The translations under genes were made by a program, and so were the position numbers. From contig JAIKZM010000099.1 of assembly GCA_024682215.1 (NCBI GenBank), forward strand, positions 1 through 64,000: 64,000 nucleotides of DNA. Direction: 5' to 3'. Under the pieces are notes generated by a model. It saw only the letters and a program-made list of their open reading frames with translations. It was not told the origin of the DNA and searched no databases. This DNA is from Saccharofermentans sp. (lineage in GTDB: Bacteria > Bacillota > Clostridia > Saccharofermentanales > Saccharofermentanaceae). Position 1 is the first letter of the stretch. Every line of letters starts with the position of its first letter. Shown one piece after another: positions 17,724-27,426 of this stretch.

Positions 17724-19802
17724 ATGAGCTCAGATAATTCACAACAAACGGCAAAGAAGCCGGTCAGGTTAAAGGTTCAGCACTGGCAGAAAGTAATGAT
17801 CTTTCTGATCTTTTACGATATTGCCGCGGTGTCCTTTTCCTATTTCATCGCGCTTGTTTTGCGCTTCGATCTGCGTTTTTCGCTGATCCCTTCCACGTAC
17901 CTCAATCCGTGGATGAAGTTTGCGCCGCTCTATGCGGTCATCTGCCTGGCGGTCTTCTGGATCTTCAGGCTCTACCAGAGTATCTGGCAGTTCGCAAGTC
18001 TCACGGAGTTTATCAGGATCACCGAAGCCTCAGTGGTTACAAGCATCCTGCACATCATACTCATCACGATCCTCTTCCAGAGAATGCCGATCTCGTATTA
18101 CATCATGGGTGCCGGCATACAGTTCTTCCTGTTGCTGATAATCCGTTTCGCATACAGATTCCTGCTCATGTTCAAGGCCGAGAGGAACAAGACCGACGTA
18201 TCCAGGGTCATGCTGGTAGGCGCGGGTTCCGCGGGCCAGACCATTTTAAAGGACATGCGCGGCGCCAAGGAGATCAACGAGAAAGTCGTCTGCTTTATCG
18301 ACGATAACCGCAACAAGTGGGGAAGAGACGTTGAGGGCATCCGCGTCGTCGGAGGCCGCGATTCCATCATCGAAAATGTCCAGAAATACAAGATAGACAA
18401 GATCTACATCGCGCTGCCGAGCGCTTCGGCAAGGTCCAGGAAGAACGTCATCGACATCTGCCGTCAGACCGACTGCGAGATCAAGAACCTGCCCGGTATC
18501 TACCAGCTCGTTCTCGGTGAAGTCTCCGTAAGCAAGATGCGCAAGATCAACGTTGAAGACCTTCTCGGCCGTGAACCCGTCCAGATGGGCACAAAGGAGG
18601 TCACGGATTTCTTAAGCGGAAAGACGGTCCTCGTTACGGGCGGCGGCGGAAGCATCGGAAGCGAGCTCTGCAGACAGGTTGCCGCTGTTCCTTCCGTTAA
18701 GAGGCTCATCATATTCGACATCTATGAGAACAACGCTCACGCCATCAAGCTCGAGCTCCATGACAAATATCCCGATCTCGATCTCGTCGTGCTGATCGGA
18801 TCTGTACGCGACAGCCGCAAGATCAAGGAGGTCTTCAGGGATTACCGCCCGGACATCGTTTTCCATGCCGCCGCGCACAAGCACGTTCCGCTCATGGAAG
18901 ACAGCCCTTGCGAAGCCATCAAGAACAACGCGATCGGAACATACTACACGGCTTTTGCCGCCATGGCCTACAACTGTGAGAAGTTCGTCATGATCTCCAC
19001 GGACAAGGCCGTAAATCCAGTAAATATCATGGGCGCGAGCAAGCGTCTCTGCGAGATGATCGTCCAGACTTTCGCCAGAAAGATCGAGGCCGGCAAGGCT
19101 TCCGAGCTCCCCGACCTCAATGCCCATACCGGCGGCCTGCGTACTGATGAGGACCGCCTCGTCATTCCGGATCATCCGAAGACCGAGTTTGTTGCTGTAA
19201 GGTTCGGAAATGTTCTGGGAAGCAACGGTTCCGTCATCCCCAGATTTACCGAGCAGATCGCGGCGGGCGGCCCCGTTACCGTTACTCATCCCGACATCAT
19301 CCGCTACTTCATGACGATCCCTGAAGCCGCATCACTGGTGCTTACGGCGGCCACGTTCGGAGGCGGCGGAAAGATCTTCGTTCTCGACATGGGTACACCT
19401 GTTAAGATCGCGGATCTCGCAAAGGACATGATCCGCCTCGCAGGCCTCAAGCCCAACGAGGACATCAAGATCGTTTACACGGGCCTTCGTCCCGGCGAGA
19501 AGCTCTATGAGGAGCGCCTGATGGACGAGGAAGGACTGCAGAAGACATCCAACGAACTGATCAATATCGGAAGCCCCATCGCATTTGACGAGGACAAGTT
19601 CATCGACCAGCTCAGAGGCCTGATGGAAGCTGCTTACGAGGACCGTGAGGACATCAGGGATCTCGTGGCTGAAGTTGTTCCGACCTACCATCCGGCAGGC
19701 AGACACGGAACGGAGGAAAAGGGTGAGGCATACAGGCAGCAGCGTGCTGAAATGTATGCGTCCGCACATAAAGGAGATAAGACAGATGGACCTCAGGAGT
19801 GA
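17724..19802 (+). CDS. Polysaccharide biosynthesis NDP-sugar 4,6-dehydratase (CapD/PglF/WbpM-like)
   Basis: N-terminal TMs, two Rossmann motifs (VGAGSAGQ, VTGGGGSIGSELCRQ), APVNIMGASKR-type active site region. Confidence 0.9.
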   Translation: MSSDNSQQTAKKPVRLKVQHWQKVMIFLIFYDIAAVSFSYFIALVLRFDLRFSLIPSTYLNPWMKFAPLYAVICLAVFWIFRLYQSIWQFASLTEFIRITEASVVTSILHIILITILFQRMPISYYIMGAGIQFFLLLIIRFAYRFLLMFKAERNKTDVSRVMLVGAGSAGQTILKDMRGAKEINEKVVCFIDDNRNKWGRDVEGIRVVGGRDSIIENVQKYKIDKIYIALPSASARSRKNVIDICRQTDCEIKNLPGIYQLVLGEVSVSKMRKINVEDLLGREPVQMGTKEVTDFLSGKTVLVTGGGGSIGSELCRQVAAVPSVKRLIIFDIYENNAHAIKLELHDKYPDLDLVVLIGSVRDSRKIKEVFRDYRPDIVFHAAAHKHVPLMEDSPCEAIKNNAIGTYYTAFAAMAYNCEKFVMISTDKAVNPVNIMGASKRLCEMIVQTFARKIEAGKASELPDLNAHTGGLRTDEDRLVIPDHPKTEFVAVRFGNVLGSNGSVIPRFTEQIAAGGPVTVTHPDIIRYFMTIPEAASLVLTAATFGGGGKIFVLDMGTPVKIADLAKDMIRLAGLKPNEDIKIVYTGLRPGEKLYEERLMDEEGLQKTSNELINIGSPIAFDEDKFIDQLRGLMEAAYEDREDIRDLVAEVVPTYHPAGRHGTEEKGEAYRQQRAEMYASAHKGDKTDGPQE

Positions 19803-21093
19803 CCCGAGATTTAAGGGCATCGAGCCGTTTGAAAAGAAGGTTTGGCTTAGCAGCCCCACGATGCACGGTGAAGAGCAGAAGTGGGTGGATGAGGCCATTC
19901 AGACCAACTGGGTGAGCACTGTCGGCGCAAACATCAACGAGGTCGAAAAGGCCATAGCGGAATATATCGGCGTTAAGCATGCCGTCGCCCTTTCTGCAGG
20001 AACGGCAGCACTTCACCTTGCGACAAGGCTCGCAGGCGAAAAGCTCTACGGACAGGCAAGACCCGACGAGGGAACGCTCGCCGGCCGCCGCGTTTTCTGC
20101 TCTGACATGACTTTCGACGCAACGCTCAATCCCGTCGCTTATGAAGACGGAGAAGCGGTTTTCATCGATACCGAGCGCGATACATGGAACATGGACCCGA
20201 AAGCTCTTGAGAAAGCTTTTGAGACATATCCCGACGTTAAGCTGATCGTTCTTGCACATCTTTACGGTACGCCCGGAAAGATGGAAGAGATCAAGGCTGT
20301 CGCCGACGCTCATGGTGCGATAATAATCGAGGACGCGGCTGAATCTTTCGGCGCGAAATACAAGCTCGGCGGCAAATGGGTCGAGACAGGCGCTCTCGGA
20401 GACTACAACTGCATTTCCTTCAACGGCAATAAGATCATCACGGGTTCTGCCGGCGGCATGTTCCTGACAGACAGCCTGGAAGACGCAAACAAGGTCAGGA
20501 AGTGGTCCACACAGTCACGTGAGGACGCTCCGTGGTACCAGCACGAGGAGATCGGCTACAACTACAGGATGAGCAACATCATCGCAGGTATCGTGAGAGG
20601 ACAGGTTCCTTATCTTGAAGAGCACATCGCGCAGAAAAAGGCGATCTACGAGAGATACAAGGCAGGTCTTGCGGATCTTCCCGTTAAGATGAATCCTTTC
20701 GATGCCGAAAAGTCCGTCCCGAATTTCTGGCTCAGTTGCATAACCATCAACGAGGATGCCATGGCGCCTTTCGTCAGGGGCGAGCAGGACCAGCTCTGGA
20801 AGACCGAACCCGGCAAGTCTTCTCCCGGTGAGATACTTGCTGCTATCGCCGCATTCAACGCTGAGGGACGTCCGGTCTGGAAGCCCATGCACATGCAGCC
20901 CATCTACAGGACGCATGCTTTCATAACCGCCGAAGGAAACGGCAGGGGAAGAAGCAATGCGTATATCGCCGGAAGCGGCGCTGACGTAGGCGCGGACATA
21001 TTCCGCAGGGGTTTGTGCCTTCCTTCTGACAACAAGATGACTCCCGCGCAGCAGGACATTATCATCGACATCATCCACAGATGCTTTGAGTGA
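19786..21093 (+). CDS. DegT/DnrJ/EryC1/StrS (PglE-like) aminotransferase
   Basis: FNGNKIITGSAGGM PLP-lysine region, AHLYGTPGKM; start placed at MDLRSDPRF. Confidence 0.9.
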   Translation: MDLRSDPRFKGIEPFEKKVWLSSPTMHGEEQKWVDEAIQTNWVSTVGANINEVEKAIAEYIGVKHAVALSAGTAALHLATRLAGEKLYGQARPDEGTLAGRRVFCSDMTFDATLNPVAYEDGEAVFIDTERDTWNMDPKALEKAFETYPDVKLIVLAHLYGTPGKMEEIKAVADAHGAIIIEDAAESFGAKYKLGGKWVETGALGDYNCISFNGNKIITGSAGGMFLTDSLEDANKVRKWSTQSREDAPWYQHEEIGYNYRMSNIIAGIVRGQVPYLEEHIAQKKAIYERYKAGLADLPVKMNPFDAEKSVPNFWLSCITINEDAMAPFVRGEQDQLWKTEPGKSSPGEILAAIAAFNAEGRPVWKPMHMQPIYRTHAFITAEGNGRGRSNAYIAGSGADVGADIFRRGLCLPSDNKMTPAQQDIIIDIIHRCFE

Positions 21094-21124
21094 CCCGGGT
21101 TCCCGTCTTTTCCGGTGAAGAAGA

Positions 21125-21754
21125 ATGAAACACAAACCTTACGGTCCATATGAGAAGTTTGTTAAGCGCCCGCAGGATTTTCTCTGCGCTCTGCTTGCGA
21201 TAATCGTTCTCTCGCCCGTTCTTCTGATAACGGTGGTCCTCGTAAGGATCAAGCTGGGATCTCCCGTCATTTTCAAACAGGACAGGCCCGGCAGGAACGG
21301 AAAGATATTCAGGCTCTATAAGTTCCGTACGATGCTCCCGCCGAAAGACGGCATCGCGGATCCCGCAACGGATGCCGCAAGGCTCACACCGTTCGGAAAG
21401 AAGCTCAGATCGACTTCATTAGACGAGCTTCCTGAGCTCTTCAACATCCTCAAGGGCGACATGGCAGTTGTAGGTCCCAGACCTCTTCTCGTACAGTATC
21501 TGGAACGTTATAACGAACATCAGGCGCGCCGTCACGAGGTCAGGCCCGGATTTACGGGACTTGCCCAGATAAACGGCAGGAACGCCATAAGCTGGGAAGA
21601 AAAGTTCGACTGGGACGTGAAATATGTTGACAAGATCACCTTCTTAGGTGACTGGAAGATAATATTCGGAACGGTGAAGACCGTATTCAAACGCGAAGGC
21701 ATCAGCAATGAACAATCCGCTACAATGACTGAATTTATGGGGACAAAAGAATGA
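21125..21754 (+). CDS. Undecaprenyl-phosphate sugar phosphotransferase (PglC/WcaJ-like)
   Basis: KRPQDFLCALLAI, KLGSPVIFKQDRPGRNGK, KFRTM, TSLDELPELFNILKGDMAVVGPRPLL. Confidence 0.95.
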   Translation: MKHKPYGPYEKFVKRPQDFLCALLAIIVLSPVLLITVVLVRIKLGSPVIFKQDRPGRNGKIFRLYKFRTMLPPKDGIADPATDAARLTPFGKKLRSTSLDELPELFNILKGDMAVVGPRPLLVQYLERYNEHQARRHEVRPGFTGLAQINGRNAISWEEKFDWDVKYVDKITFLGDWKIIFGTVKTVFKREGISNEQSATMTEFMGTKE

Positions 21755-22350
21755 ACAGACTGATCATCATCGGTGCGTCCGGACACGGAAAAGTTGCAGC
21801 TGACATAGCAGGTTTAAACGGCTATACGGATATCGTTTTCCTTGACGATAATGAGAACGTTAAGAGCTGCGGCGGCTACAAGGTCATTGGCGATTCAAAG
21901 ACAGTGACCGACGGTGACGTCTTCATCGCGATAGGAAATGCGGAAGTCAGAAAGCGTCTTTCCGAAGGCAGGAATATAGTCACGCTGATCCATCCGCATG
22001 CTGTGATCGCAAGGGATGCCGTCATCGGTGAAGGCACCGTGGTAATGGCGGGAGCTGTGATCAATCCGGGTGCAAGGATCGGCAGGGGCTGCATCATAAA
22101 CACATGTTCCTCGGTCGATCACGACTGCACGGTAGGCGACTACTGCCACGTGGCGGTGGGCGCTCATCTCTGCGGCACCGTAAAGACGGGTGACTGCACC
22201 TGGATCGGCGCGGGGGCCACTGTCAGCAATAACGTGAACATCTGCGGAAACTGCACCATTGGCGCAGGCTGCGTTGTCGTCAAAGACATCGCGGAACCCG
22301 GCACTTATGTCGGAGTTCCCGCAAGAAAGATAAACGGCGGTCAGGACTGA
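21751..22350 (+). CDS. PglD/NeuD-like sugar O/N-acetyltransferase (left-handed beta-helix)
   Basis: GASGHGKVAADIA, hexapeptide repeats, SSVDHDCTVGDYCHVAVGAHLCG. Confidence 0.9.
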   Translation: MNRLIIIGASGHGKVAADIAGLNGYTDIVFLDDNENVKSCGGYKVIGDSKTVTDGDVFIAIGNAEVRKRLSEGRNIVTLIHPHAVIARDAVIGEGTVVMAGAVINPGARIGRGCIINTCSSVDHDCTVGDYCHVAVGAHLCGTVKTGDCTWIGAGATVSNNVNICGNCTIGAGCVVVKDIAEPGTYVGVPARKINGGQD

Positions 22351-23600
22351 TGGGCAAAAAGGTCTGGATACTTAATCACTATGCCGGGAACATGTTTACC
22401 GTCGGAGGCGGCAGGCATTACTGTCTGGCCAAGTATCTGAAGGAAAGCGGTTACGAGCCCGTAATCTTCTGCAGCAATTACGACCATTTCACACGTAAGA
22501 ATACGGTTGAAGGTGTGGATTCATTTGTTACTAAAACCGAGCCCGTAACCGGCGTACCGTATGTGTTCCTTAAGACCCGTGAATACCCGAACAACGGCAT
22601 CAAGCGCGTTTTCAACATGTGGGATTTTTACCGCGGAATGAGAAAGCTCGCGAAAAGATATGCGGCCGAAAACGGCGCTCCTGACGTCATCTATGCGTCG
22701 TCGGTGCACCCGCTGACCCTTGTCGCGGGCATAAAGCTCGCAAAGAGATTCGGCGTCAGATGCGTGAGCGAAGTCAGGGATCTCTGGCCTGAGAGCATAG
22801 TCGCATATTCGACGAAATGGACCAGGAAGAGCCTTGTCATGAGGGTGCTCTACAAAGGTGAGAGATGGATATACAGAAAGTCTGACGCAGTCATAATGAC
22901 GATGGCGGGCGGATACGATTACATAAAGGATCAGGGCTGGGACAACGTTATCCCGGAATCAAAGATCGTGCACATAAGCAACGGCGTTGATCTCGAGCCG
23001 TTCTGCGAAAACATAAGCGAACATCCTTTTGCGGATCCCGATCTGTCTGACAGGACGCATAAGAACTTCGTCTACACGGGCTCGGTCAGAAAGGTCAACG
23101 ATCTTTCGATGCTGGTCTCGGCTGCCCGAAAGCTCAAGGAAGCCGGAAATGATACCGCGAGGATCCTTGTTTTCGGTGACGGTGATGAGCTTGAGGCCAT
23201 GAAGGAAGAGGCAAAGGGTCTCGACAACATAATCTTCAAGGGAAGGGTTCCGAAGCAGGACATTCCGTCGATCCTTTCACAGGGCTATGTCTCGATCCTT
23301 CATAACAGGAGCACGGAACTCGATAAATACGGCCATTGCCAGAACAAGTTCTTTGAGTACCTCGCTGCCGGAAGGCCGATACTCCTTACTTATCCCGAAG
23401 GACACAGTGTCGTGAAACAGTACGGATGCGGCATCGAGACCGACAGACAGGAGTCCGGTGCGATCGCAAAAGCGATCGGGGATCTCTGCGGATTAAGCGA
23501 AGGAGATTACGAAAGATACTGCAGGAATACTGCGGATTGCGCCAGACTGTTCGATTACAGGGAACTCACAAAACAGCTTATTAATGTTATAGACGCGTAA
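22350..23600 (+). CDS. GT4 family glycosyltransferase
   Basis: WILNHYAGNMFTVGGGRHY, SEVRDLWPESI, FVYTGSVRKVNDL, FFEYLAAGRPIL. Confidence 0.9.
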   Translation: MGKKVWILNHYAGNMFTVGGGRHYCLAKYLKESGYEPVIFCSNYDHFTRKNTVEGVDSFVTKTEPVTGVPYVFLKTREYPNNGIKRVFNMWDFYRGMRKLAKRYAAENGAPDVIYASSVHPLTLVAGIKLAKRFGVRCVSEVRDLWPESIVAYSTKWTRKSLVMRVLYKGERWIYRKSDAVIMTMAGGYDYIKDQGWDNVIPESKIVHISNGVDLEPFCENISEHPFADPDLSDRTHKNFVYTGSVRKVNDLSMLVSAARKLKEAGNDTARILVFGDGDELEAMKEEAKGLDNIIFKGRVPKQDIPSILSQGYVSILHNRSTELDKYGHCQNKFFEYLAAGRPILLTYPEGHSVVKQYGCGIETDRQESGAIAKAIGDLCGLSEGDYERYCRNTADCARLFDYRELTKQLINVIDA

Positions 23601-23604
23601 ATAA

Positions 23605-24336
23605 TTACGCGTTTCCAAGGACCGCCCTGAGTATCAGGGTAAGTATCAGCGCCCACAGAGGAACCGCAAAGATCGTCACGATCTTCAGTGACGTGATCGA
23701 ATCCTTATAGTGATGGCTCTTGGGATAGATCGCGAGCGAATCCTTCATATGCTTATGGACTATCGGTATCAGGAGAGGGAAGAGCACGCACATCGCGATC
23801 GAAAGGTCTTCGAGGCGCTTTTCTCCGGAAGTGAGCTTATCGGTGGCTTCGCGGGATGCGGGCGCTGCTGAAGGAGCGCTTTTCGCGGGTTCTTCATACA
23901 AAGAACGCCTGCTGTTTCCGTAATCCACGAATGGTGATCTGGTGAAATCCTCGTAGGATGAATCAGCTGAACCGGAGTATGAGCCTGACGGGTAGTCCGG
24001 GTCTTTATGCACCTGCTGTTTCCTGATGGCCGAACTTGCTGCAGCTGCTGCGGCCGCTGCCTGTGCAGCTTCCCTGCGGGCCTGTTCCGCCTGCTTTGCG
24101 CGGATCTGAGCACGCTTTCTTGAAAGATCGTCATCGTACTTCCACTTCTTTGCCTGATCGGAAAGAACGGTATATGCCTCATTGATCTCCGCCATGCGCT
24201 TCTCGGCGGACATGTCGTCGGGATGAAGATCCGGATGCCAAAGCTTTACCAGCCGGCGGTATGCCTGCTTTATCTCTTCTGGAGAAGCGTCTTCTGACAC
24301 CCTTAATACGCTGTATAGTGTAGTCTCGTGAGCCAT
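23605..24336 (-). CDS. DnaJ-domain membrane protein
   Basis: J domain LYSVLRVSEDASPEEIKQAYRRLVKLWHPDLHPDD with HPD; C-terminal TMs. Confidence 0.9.
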   Translation of the reverse strand: MAHETTLYSVLRVSEDASPEEIKQAYRRLVKLWHPDLHPDDMSAEKRMAEINEAYTVLSDQAKKWKYDDDLSRKRAQIRAKQAEQARREAAQAAAAAAAASSAIRKQQVHKDPDYPSGSYSGSADSSYEDFTRSPFVDYGNSRRSLYEEPAKSAPSAAPASREATDKLTSGEKRLEDLSIAMCVLFPLLIPIVHKHMKDSLAIYPKSHHYKDSITSLKIVTIFAVPLWALILTLILRAVLGNA

Positions 24337-24379
24337 ATCGTCAGTATACAGTGCTAACCTTAAGCAGACTTAAAAAAGC

Positions 24380-25933
24380 TTAAGGATTCTGGTTGTTCTG
24401 CTGAGCGTTCGGATCGGTCGTAGGAGCCTTTGTCGGTTTTTTTGTAGGCTTCTTCGTGGGTTTCTTCGTCGGCTTCTTGGTAGGCTTCTTTGTCGGCTTC
24501 TTGACTGTAACCGGCTTTCTCGTGGGAACTGCAGTAGGCTTTGTGGTCTCGCCGCTGACAGAGAGGGAATGGCCGTTAAGATTGACGCTGTCCATGTTTC
24601 CGGAGAAAGACGTAATATATGTGTCTTCCGTAAGTGTCCATGTTGCGCCGGGAGCGAGGTTAACGTGGATGATGCCGGGCTCCTTTGAAACGGATTTGCC
24701 GTCCTCATCGTTGATAACGCCCCTGAATGCACCGGTGAACTTGGTGCCGGTCGAGAAGTTGACCGTGAGCTTGCCTTCCTTTGCGACAAGGATGTTGCCG
24801 TTCAGCACGGTGTTGGTGGCATTGAGGATCGCAACGTTGTTTCCGCCGCTCCAGCCGTCGGGGCATATAGAAAGGAGAACGCCTTCCTTATCCTCGTTTG
24901 TGATGACGGTGCCGCTCAGATTGATAACGCCCTTGGTATTCGTGACATGGAAAACATGTCCTGCCTTGTTGGTGATCGTTCCGCCTGCCATCGTAAAGAC
25001 AGCCATGGTGTTGTTGTCGAAATATCCTGCCGGTTCTTTCTGATAGAGAAGGATGCCGTAACGGAATCTCGCACTCTCATTGCGGACAGTGTTGTTAGCT
25101 GTAAGGACAGAGCTTGCAAGGGATACCGTGCTGTTCTCGTCAACGACGACTGCTTCGGAGTTGTTTGCAGTGATGAACGAACCGCTGACGGTGACCTTCC
25201 CCGTACCGTAGATGACAGGAGAAGCTGTGCCGTTTGTGATGTATGAACCCTTGGTGATGGTGACGTTTCCGCCGTCTTTGCCAAGACGGATCGCAGGAGA
25301 ATTCTTGCCGCTTGTTTCAACAGTGAGGTTCGTAATGCCGAATGTTGCACCGTATGATGTGGCTATGCCTGCGGAATCGTCGCCTGTAGTCGTGACCTTT
25401 GCGTCGCTTAATGTTACGCGGGTACCGTCACCCGTGATGCCGGCAACATTGCCGTGGCCTGCGTATCCGAAGATGCCCGCTGCGCCTTTTGCGGCTGTGC
25501 TGACCGTACCGCCGGCTATATAAAGCCTGGAGTTGTCCATTGCCAGAACGGCGGCATTGGTTCCGAAGATCGAGCTGTTGACGAGGTTGCTTGAATCGCC
25601 CGTTTTCTTGATGTCAGGGGTCGTGAGGTTGATCTTCTTCTTTTCGCCGGTAGCAATGACCGCGCACTCGTCAGCGCCGTTGCTCTGATAAGCCTTCTTT
25701 TTCTCGGTCGTTTCGACTGCGATCTTCTTTACCGCGTTGAAAGCGATCTGAGACTTGTCAGGTTCGGTCTCGGTTGCGGAGGTGGCTGCAGTCGTCGGTT
25801 CAGTGGAAAGCGATGTCGTAACCGTCTCGGAAGACTGGGTCAGCTTGCCGCCCAGATTGCAGGATGAAAGACCGAACACAACCGCTGCGGCTGTGCTTAC
25901 TGCTAAAACTCTAATCAATAAATGTTTATTCAT
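24380..25933 (-). CDS. Surface lipoprotein with beta-helix-like domain and KPTK repeat tail
   Basis: Lipobox LSSC; repeated short beta-strand segments; tail KKPTKKPTKKPTKKPTKKPTKKPTK. Confidence 0.75.
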   Translation of the reverse strand: MNKHLLIRVLAVSTAAAVVFGLSSCNLGGKLTQSSETVTTSLSTEPTTAATSATETEPDKSQIAFNAVKKIAVETTEKKKAYQSNGADECAVIATGEKKKINLTTPDIKKTGDSSNLVNSSIFGTNAAVLAMDNSRLYIAGGTVSTAAKGAAGIFGYAGHGNVAGITGDGTRVTLSDAKVTTTGDDSAGIATSYGATFGITNLTVETSGKNSPAIRLGKDGGNVTITKGSYITNGTASPVIYGTGKVTVSGSFITANNSEAVVVDENSTVSLASSVLTANNTVRNESARFRYGILLYQKEPAGYFDNNTMAVFTMAGGTITNKAGHVFHVTNTKGVINLSGTVITNEDKEGVLLSICPDGWSGGNNVAILNATNTVLNGNILVAKEGKLTVNFSTGTKFTGAFRGVINDEDGKSVSKEPGIIHVNLAPGATWTLTEDTYITSFSGNMDSVNLNGHSLSVSGETTKPTAVPTRKPVTVKKPTKKPTKKPTKKPTKKPTKKPTKAPTTDPNAQQNNQNP

Positions 25934-26097
25934 AAAGATCCCCCTGGGTAATCAACCACTAACTTTACCATGAAGAACGCAAGTTTGAGAAGTGTCATAA
26001 TAGGCAATATTTAGTTAATGAAAGGCTGCTGTTATGTATTTTACGCACGAGAAAAAGGGACTTTCCGGCTTTGCCTTATATAAATAATAAAAACAGG

Positions 26098-26126
26098 TTG
26101 AATCCCCCGATTTATGGGTGTAGAAT
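26098..26126 (+). promoter_or_regulatory. Candidate sigma-A promoter of the teichoic-like block
   Basis: TTGAAT - 17 bp - TAGAAT, 40 bp upstream of the ATG at 26167. Confidence 0.55.
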
Positions 26127-26166
26127 AGGCGAGCCTTAAAAATACGGCATTTTCGAGAGTTAGCGG

Positions 26167-27426
26167 ATGATAAATCTTTATATAGATCCCGGTACGGGAA
26201 GCATGTTGTTTACGATAGTCATCAGTGCGATCAGCGCTGTTGTCTATCTCATACGCATACTCATCATCAAAGCCAAGAACATGGCGGGTATCAAGAGCGC
26301 AAACGAGAGAAACGCCAAGAAGATCCCGATCGTCATTTTTTCCGACAACAAGAGATACTGGTCCACGTTCAGACCTATCTGCGAAGAGCTCGAAAAGCGC
26401 GGCCAGAATGCTGTTTACATGACGGCTTCTCCCGACGATCCGGCTCTTGAGGCCAAGTTCGAGCACATCAAATGCGAGTTCATCGGTGAGGGCAACAAGG
26501 CCTTTGCAAAGATGAACATGTTAAACGCCGGCATAGTCCTTTCGACGACGCCCTCCCTTGACGTTTTCCAGTGGAAGCGCTCGAAGACCGTAGATTATTA
26601 TGTCCATGTCGTCCACACGAGCGGCGACATTACTTTATACAGGCTTTACGGCGTCGACTATTATGACGCGCTCCTGCTTTCCGGAGAGTTCCAGGAAAAG
26701 CAGGTCAGAGAGCTTGAAAGACAGAGGAACCTTCCCGCAAAAGAGATCAGGATGATGGGCATCCCTTATCTCGATACGATGCTCAAGCATGCGCAGAATT
26801 TCCAGAGACCCGTGTCTGACACTACGACGGTGCTGCTCTCACCAACATGGGGATCCAATTCACTTCTCGTAAAATACGGCGAGAAGCTTATCGATAAGCT
26901 CGTTGAGACCGGATATGACATAATCATCCGTCCGCACCCGCAGTCTTTTACCGCCGACAGGGAGACCATCAAGCATCTCATGGAGAAGTATCCCGAAAGC
27001 AAGAGACTTCACTGGAACAGGGATAACAACAACTTCGATGTCCTTGCAAAATCAGACATCATGATCACGGATTATTCGGGCATCATGTACGATTTCACGC
27101 TGATATTCAACAAGCCGGTCATCTATACAGAAGCCGGTTTCAAGAAGGACCCTTATGACTGCTGGTGCATCGAAGGCGACACTTGGATGCTCAGCACCAT
27201 CAAAAAGATCGGCACGGAACTCAATGATGAGAATATCGGCCGTATCAAAGAGGTCATCGATACGAGCATCAAAGCAAGCAAGGAAACGACTCTGATCGAA
27301 GAGGCACGCAAAGAGACCTGGTGCAACATCGGCAAGAGCAGCGAACTCATTGCCGGCTATCTCATCGACAAACTTGCCGAGCTCGGGAACAAGGACAAAC
27401 CCGTCATAAAGGAGGAAAAAGCATGA
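26167..27426 (+). CDS. CDP-glycerol glycerophosphotransferase family (TagB/TagF-like) with N-terminal TM
   Basis: IIRPHPQSF, DIMITDYSGIMYDFTLIFNKPVIY; N-terminus NLYIDPGTGSMLFT. Confidence 0.85.
   Translation: MINLYIDPGTGSMLFTIVISAISAVVYLIRILIIKAKNMAGIKSANERNAKKIPIVIFSDNKRYWSTFRPICEELEKRGQNAVYMTASPDDPALEAKFEHIKCEFIGEGNKAFAKMNMLNAGIVLSTTPSLDVFQWKRSKTVDYYVHVVHTSGDITLYRLYGVDYYDALLLSGEFQEKQVRELERQRNLPAKEIRMMGIPYLDTMLKHAQNFQRPVSDTTTVLLSPTWGSNSLLVKYGEKLIDKLVETGYDIIIRPHPQSFTADRETIKHLMEKYPESKRLHWNRDNNNFDVLAKSDIMITDYSGIMYDFTLIFNKPVIYTEAGFKKDPYDCWCIEGDTWMLSTIKKIGTELNDENIGRIKEVIDTSIKASKETTLIEEARKETWCNIGKSSELIAGYLIDKLAELGNKDKPVIKEEKA

Noticed and set aside
24456-25043. 195-aa plus-strand ORF with VGFLVGFFVGFL repeats
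   Set aside because: Antisense shadow of the KPTK repeat and beta-helix lipoprotein
27321-27422. N-terminal extension MQHRQEQRTHCRLSHRQTCR of the 907-aa ORF
   Set aside because: Overlaps the end of the TagB-like gene in another frame; MSFLHILYL at 27423 matches the other paralogs
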